From NCBI GenBank assembly GCA_963825345.1, contig CAWGSQ010000012.1, positions 1 to 64,000 on the forward strand: 64,000 nt of DNA. Reading direction: 5' to 3'. Below, piece after piece: positions 59,736 through 64,000 of the stretch (position 1 is the stretch's first letter; each line of letters begins with the position of its first letter). The DNA comes from JACVRW01 sp963825345. GTDB taxonomy: Bacteria > Actinomycetota > Thermoleophilia > Solirubrobacterales > Thermoleophilaceae. The translations under genes and the position numbers were made by a program. The notes beneath the pieces are model-generated. The model ran no database searches. It saw nothing but the letters and a program-made list of their open reading frames with translations, and was not told the DNA's origin.

Positions 59736-60890
59736 ATGGCGGCAAAGCCCCCCACCAACCCCTTCAGGTTCGGCCCGCTCGCCCTGGACGAGGCCTTCAC
59801 GGATCGCCAGGACGAAATCGCGAGCCTCGTAGCCGACGCCCGCAACGGCCAGGACGTAGTGGTCTTCGCGCCGCGCCGGTACGGCAAGTCCTCGCTGGTC
59901 TGGCGGGTGGCCCAGGAGCTCATCAAGAACGACGTGCTCGTCGCCCAGGTGGACCTGATGCGCACCCCGACCAAGGACCAGCTCGCGGCGAAGCTGGCGA
60001 AGACGATCCACGAGGAGCTGGCCACTCGCCTCTGGAATGCCAAGGAGCGCCTGAAGGTCTTCGCGGACCTGCGCCTGACGCCAACCATCACCGTCAACCC
60101 GAATGACGGTGCCGTGTCCTTCTCCTTCGACGCTCGCGCGGCGCAGGAGGACATCGACGCCACGCTCGAGGAGCTCTTCACCACACTCGGCCGGATCGCG
60201 GCCGAGCGCGAGCGTCGCGTGGTCCTCGTGCTCGACGAGTTCCAGGAGGTCGTGGACATCGACCCGGGGCTGATCAAGCTGATGCGCTCGGTCTTCCAGG
60301 AGCAGCCCGAGGTCGCCCACATCTACCTCGGCAGCAAGCGCCACATGATGCGCCAGATCTTCAACGACGAGAACGAGCCGTTCTGGCGCAGCGCGAAGCA
60401 GACCGAGCTGGACGTGATCCCGCCGGACCTCTTTGCGCCCTACGCGCTCGCCAGGTTCGAGGAGACCGGCAAGCGGCTGGAACCCGACGCCTGCGAGCGG
60501 GCGCTCGAGCTGACCGGCGGCCATCCGTACGCCACGCAGGAGCTCCTGTACTTCCTCTGGGAGGCCACGCCCCCGGGCAAGACCGCGAGCCTCTCGACGA
60601 TCGACGCCGCGCTCGACGCGACCCTGCGTTCCGAGCACTCGCACTTCAGCCTGATCTGGGAGGGCGTGTCGTCTGCGCAGAAGCGGGTGCTCCAGGCACT
60701 CGCCCAGGAGAGCCCCGGGCGCCCGCTGAGCAGCGACTATCAGCGCCGCCACGCGCTGCCGGCCACCCCCACCGTCCAGACCGCGCTCACGGCGCTCGAA
60801 CGCGGAGAGCTCGTGAGGAGAGCGCGCCGCGGCGAGTACCAGATCGCCGAGCCGTTCCTCACGGAGTGGGTCCAGAGATACGAGAGCTGA
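59736..60890 (+). CDS. AAA-type ATPase of the archaeal-ATPase-like family
   Basis: Walker A 'FAPRRYGKSSLVWRV' (about 44-58) and Walker B 'VVLVLDEFQEVV' (near 165) lie in a 384-residue STAND-like ATPase. The sensor region is 'IYLGSKRHMMRQIF', and a C-terminal winged helix begins 'SAQKRVLQALAQESPGRPLS'. Such ATPases act in DNA transactions, defence or regulation; the particular role is unknown. The start lies immediately after the 15-bp periodic array, suggesting autoregulation. Confidence 0.8.
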   Translation: MAAKPPTNPFRFGPLALDEAFTDRQDEIASLVADARNGQDVVVFAPRRYGKSSLVWRVAQELIKNDVLVAQVDLMRTPTKDQLAAKLAKTIHEELATRLWNAKERLKVFADLRLTPTITVNPNDGAVSFSFDARAAQEDIDATLEELFTTLGRIAAERERRVVLVLDEFQEVVDIDPGLIKLMRSVFQEQPEVAHIYLGSKRHMMRQIFNDENEPFWRSAKQTELDVIPPDLFAPYALARFEETGKRLEPDACERALELTGGHPYATQELLYFLWEATPPGKTASLSTIDAALDATLRSEHSHFSLIWEGVSSAQKRVLQALAQESPGRPLSSDYQRRHALPATPTVQTALTALERGELVRRARRGEYQIAEPFLTEWVQRYES

Positions 60891-60912
60891 GCTCTTCCCG
60901 TACCGTGACGCC

Positions 60913-61944
60913 ATGGCACTGAGCTTTGGCGTCACCGTTCTGCCCGACCCTCCCTACCAGCGCCTCATCGAGCTGCTCCAGCTCGCGGAGGCCCAGGGCT
61001 TTGAGTACGGCTGGACCTATGACTCGCACGTGCTGTGGCAGGAATCGACGCCGACGCTCGCGCTGGCGGCGGCGGCCACCCAGCGGATCAAGCTCGGCCA
61101 CATGGTCACGAACCCCGGTACGCGCGAGCCCACGGTGGTGGCCAGCTCGTACGCGACGCTTCAGGACATCTCGAACGGCCGCATGGTGATGGGCATCGGC
61201 CGCGGCGACTCGGCACGGCGCTACATCAACCAGAAGCCCGTGCCGGTGGCCAAGTTCGAGGAGGCCATCCGCATGATCAAGCCGTTCATGAACGGCGAGA
61301 GCGTGCACTGGAACGACACCGACCTCCAGCTCGCCTGGGTGCGCCCCGAGCTTCCGCCGATCGAGATGCACGTGGCGGGCTACGGGCCCAGGGTGCTCGG
61401 CCTGGCCGGGCAGTACGGCGACGGCGTGATCATCCAGCTCGCCGACCCCGACATCATCCAGTGGACGATGGGCACCGCCCGCGCGGCGGCCGAGGCGGCC
61501 GGCCGCGACCCCGCGAAGCTCAAGTGCATCGTGTGCGCGCCGAGCCACATCTCGGACGACATCGCGGCCGCGCGCGAGCAGGTGCGCTGGTTCCCCGCGA
61601 TGGTGTCGAACCACGTGCGCGACCTGATCGCCCGCTACGGGCGCGACGGCTCGACGGTGCCCGCCGCGCTGACCGACTACGTGCCGGACGAGACCGGCTA
61701 CGACTACGACGAGCACTCGCGCGTGGGCGCCAAGCACGGCGCGTTCGTGAGCGACGAGATCTGCGACCGCTTCTGCGTGCTGGGCACCGCCGAGCAGGCG
61801 GCGGAGAAGCTCACGCAGCTCGAGTCGATCGGCGTCGACCAGTTCAACATCTACCTGATGACCGAGGGCCAGGAGCAGACGCTCGAGACATACGGCCGCG
61901 AGATCATCCCGCGCTTTGCAGGCGTGACTGGAGGTGCAGCATGA
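60913..61944 (+). CDS. F420-dependent LLM-class oxidoreductase (TIGR03842-like)
   Basis: This 343-residue TIM-barrel LLM protein has 'FEYGWTYDSHVLWQESTPTLALA' (part cited), 'GIGRGDSARRYINQKP' and 'MHVAGYGPRVLGLAGQYGDGVI', as in the CPS_4043/TIGR03842 group often found with hydantoinase genes. F420 or FMN is the expected cofactor. Its stop overlaps the hydantoinase start (ATGA), so it acts in the same pathway, probably on a pyrimidine- or hydantoin-like ring. Confidence 0.88.
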   Translation: MALSFGVTVLPDPPYQRLIELLQLAEAQGFEYGWTYDSHVLWQESTPTLALAAAATQRIKLGHMVTNPGTREPTVVASSYATLQDISNGRMVMGIGRGDSARRYINQKPVPVAKFEEAIRMIKPFMNGESVHWNDTDLQLAWVRPELPPIEMHVAGYGPRVLGLAGQYGDGVIIQLADPDIIQWTMGTARAAAEAAGRDPAKLKCIVCAPSHISDDIAAAREQVRWFPAMVSNHVRDLIARYGRDGSTVPAALTDYVPDETGYDYDEHSRVGAKHGAFVSDEICDRFCVLGTAEQAAEKLTQLESIGVDQFNIYLMTEGQEQTLETYGREIIPRFAGVTGGAA

Positions 61945-63327
61945 GGAAGCTCGTCCAGGGCGGCACGGTCGTGACCGCCACGAACTCGTCGGTGGCCGAC
62001 GTGCTGATCGACGGCGAGGAGATCGTCGCCGTCGGCTCACTCGGCGACGTGGACGCCGAGCTGATCGACGCCAGCGGCTGCTACGTGCTGCCCGGGCTGA
62101 TCGACAACCACACGCACATGGCGATGCCGTTCGGCGGCACGAATTCGATCGACGACTACGACACCGGCACGCGCGCCGCCGCGGCCGGCGGCACCACCTG
62201 CATCGTCGACTTCGTGATCCAACAGCACCCGGACGGGCTGCGTTCCTCGCTGGAGGAGTGGAGCGGCCGCGCCGAGGGCGCAGCGCACGTGGACTACGGC
62301 TTCCACATAGCGATCACGCAGGCCGACGACGGCACGTTCGCCGACATGGAGCCGATGGTCGAGGAGGGCATCTGCACCTTCAAGGTCTTCCTCGCCTACA
62401 AGGGCGCCCTGATGGTCACCGACGACCTCTTCTTCCGCGTGCTCGAGAACACGCGCGACCTGGGCGCGCTCACCATGGTCCATTGCGAGAACGGCTGGGT
62501 GATCGACGTGCTCGTGGAGCGCGCGCTCGCGGCCGGCCAGACCGATCCCATCTACCACGCGCTCACGCGGCCGGAGTCGGTGGAGGCCGAGGCCACCAGC
62601 CGCTCGGTCCGCCTCGCGGAGCAAACCGGCGCGGGTGTGTACATCGTCCATGTGACCTGCGGGCTCGCGGCCGATGAGATCGCGGCGGGCCAGGCGCGCG
62701 GCGTGAAGGTGTACGGCGAGACCTGCCTCCAGTACCTCACGAACACCGTCCACGACCTCGAGCGGCCCGGACTTCGAGGGTGGCCGCTACGTCTGCTCAC
62801 CCCCGCTGCGGGAGGAGCACAACCAGGAGCTCCTGTGGAGCGCTCTCGACCGCGGCGTGCTCGAGAGCGTCTCGACCGACCACTGCCCGTTCAACAGCGA
62901 GCAGAAGGCGCTCGGCCGCGACGACTTCTCGAAGATCCCGAACGGCCTCGCGATGATCCAGCACCGGCTCGTGAAGCTGTGGGACCTCGGGGTGGAGAGC
63001 GGGCGGATCACGCCGAACGAGCTCGTCGACATGACCTCGACCACGATCGCCCACCGCTTCGGCCTGCCCCGCAAGGGATCGATCGCGCCGGGGATGGATG
63101 CGGACCTGGTGGTGTTCGACCCGTCGACGCCGTTCGAGTTCTCCACGCGTACGTCGCACATGAACGTGGACTACGACCTGTTCGACGGCGAGAGCTCCAC
63201 GGGCAGCGTGCGCCACACGCTCTGTCGCGGAACGATGGTCTACGACCGCGGCGAGATCGTCACGCAACCGGGTCACGGCCGCTTCGTGCCGCGCTCGCTC
63301 GGCGCGCAGACCGCCGTGGCATCGTGA
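61941..63327 (+). CDS. Dihydropyrimidinase/hydantoinase, apparent one-base frameshift
   Basis: The N-terminal part has the metal site 'GLIDNHTHMAMP' (H57, H59) and the carbamylated Lys region 'FKVFLAYKGALM' (near 147-152). The C-terminal part, in another frame, has 'STDHCPFNSEQK' and 'GMDADLVVFDPS'. The frame changes near 62770: one extra G in CCCGGAC would restore 'RPDFEGGRYVCSPPLREEH' and the full enzyme of about 460 residues. The span of 1387 bases is one more than a multiple of three. It opens hydantoin or dihydropyrimidine rings to N-carbamoyl amino acids for the next enzyme. Confidence 0.9.
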
Positions 63328-64000
63328 ACGCGGACCGAGTTCTCGACGACCTCCGCGAGCTGGCCAACCTCACGGGCGGCCCCGACGGGGCGCGCCGCGT
63401 GTGCTGGACGGACGAGTGGACGAACGCGCGCGATTTTCTCCGCTCCCGCCTCGGCGAGCTGCCGGTCGAGCTGACGGTCGACGCGGCCGGCAACCTGTGG
63501 GCCGGAATGGACGGCGACGGCGACGGCTTCGTGATCGTCGGCTCGCATGTGGACTCCGTGCCGGCCGGCGGCTGGCTCGACGGCGCGCTCGGCGTGTTCA
63601 CCGCGGTCGAGGCGCTCCGCAGCCAGGCCGAGAGCGGCACCCCGCCGGTTGGGCTGCGGCTCGTTGACTGGGCCGACGAGGAGGGAGCTCGCTTCGGGCG
63701 CAGCCTGTTCGGCTCGTCGTGCTGCGCCGGCACGCTCGACCCGGACGAGGTGCGCGACCTGCGCGACAAGGACGGCGAGCGGCTCGAGGACGTGGTCGCG
63801 CGCTACGACGTGGAGCTCGACCGTGCGCTCGAGTCGGGCGCGGAGCTGCGCGGCGCGCGCGCCTACATCGAGGCCCACATCGAGCAGGGTCCGGTGCTGG
63901 AGAGCAAGGGCGAGCCGGCGGCGACGGTGCTCGGCACCTGCGGCGTCGAGCGCCACGTGGCGATCTTCACCGGCGAGACCGCGCACGCGGGAGCGACGCC
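63324..64000 (+). CDS. N-carbamoyl amino acid/allantoate amidohydrolase (M20), cut by right edge
   Basis: The 226 visible residues contain 'GSHVDSVPAGGWLDGALG' and 'DEEGARFGRSLFGSS', the two zinc-site blocks of M20/M28-type Zn amidohydrolases such as L-N-carbamoylase, ureidopropionase and allantoate amidohydrolase. 'AYIEAHIEQGPVLESKG' adds the family Glu/His. GTG 63324 overlaps the hydantoinase stop (GTGA). It would release ammonia and CO2 from the N-carbamoyl product of the hydantoinase. Confidence 0.9.
   Translation, partial: MNADRVLDDLRELANLTGGPDGARRVCWTDEWTNARDFLRSRLGELPVELTVDAAGNLWAGMDGDGDGFVIVGSHVDSVPAGGWLDGALGVFTAVEALRSQAESGTPPVGLRLVDWADEEGARFGRSLFGSSCCAGTLDPDEVRDLRDKDGERLEDVVARYDVELDRALESGAELRGARAYIEAHIEQGPVLESKGEPAATVLGTCGVERHVAIFTGETAHAGAT

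Overview
The window is GC-rich, high-coding-density DNA of an actinobacterium, most probably of the class Thermoleophilia (Solirubrobacterales-like). This placement is an inference from several features together: the protein at 1816-2484 with its 'TYANVMATVAVFIALGG' leader followed by a collagen-like tract; many secreted RTX, gingipain-type and subtilisin-type proteins; F420-dependent LLM oxidoreductases; a BTAD regulator; NucS mismatch endonuclease; a TIGR02960-type sigma factor fused to an NTF2-like domain; and a small type VII secretion locus. No CRISPR array, insertion sequence or rRNA was seen. The only complete RNA gene is a tRNA-Ser(CGA), although the 5' half of a second tRNA-Ser is present near the left end. 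No stretch longer than about 225 bases lacks a gene.

Layout. 1-15.9 kb (mostly minus strand): two gingipain-like C25 peptidases (one cut by the window edge), a collagen-like protein, an RTX protein, a SAM methyltransferase and a BTAD regulator, a P450, a metallopeptidase, two small acidic proteins, an SGNH hydrolase, a 1-Cys peroxiredoxin and a secreted glycosidase-like protein. 16-22.6 kb: a flavin amine-oxidase/HpnE-like enzyme; a minus-strand redox cluster (NmrA-like, DUF1772, aldo/keto reductase) opposite a divergent AraC regulator with a palindromic site between them; an NTF2-like protein; an alpha/beta hydrolase; the tRNA.

22.8-32.7 kb is the most distinctive region, a compact type VII secretion (WXG100/ESX-like) locus. 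On the minus strand lie a YukD-like domain fused to a MinD/ParA ATPase and a three-ATPase EccC. Divergently transcribed is a tight run: WXG100 protein, EspC-like protein, a large WSG/coiled-coil/glycine-zipper protein (candidate secreted effector), two proteins sharing a PH-like domain, a DUF1795/LpqN-like protein and a last protein that may be EspG-like. No multi-spanning EccD, EccB, EccE or mycosin is visible here.

32.7-49.7 kb holds housekeeping and signalling genes: a PAS-GGDEF-EAL protein, TadA, an epimerase, a subtilisin, a universal stress protein, a response regulator, an AI-2E-family permease, CsbD, PlsC, NucS, PPK2, an LLM oxidoreductase and a P450 in an overlapping chain, MsrA, two Nudix proteins, a GGDEF/HD-GYP hybrid, YceH and an MFS transporter. 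49.7-59.7 kb: a 32-bp tandem palindromic repeat, SRPBCC and cupin proteins, a Baeyer-Villiger-type monooxygenase, a sigma factor with a VOC partner, then three secreted proteins (RTX, subtilisin, beta-propeller-like). 59.7-64 kb: an AAA ATPase preceded by four AT-rich repeats at exact 15-bp spacing, then a coupled operon for hydantoin/dihydropyrimidine-type catabolism (F420-dependent LLM enzyme, hydantoinase, N-carbamoyl amidohydrolase, the last cut by the right edge).

Four otherwise good genes (RTX at 2.5-4.3 kb, EccC, PAS-GGDEF-EAL, hydantoinase) each change reading frame once by a single base, three of them in or beside short mononucleotide runs. This pattern looks more like residual consensus indels in the assembly than four independent pseudogenes, but it cannot be settled from the sequence alone.
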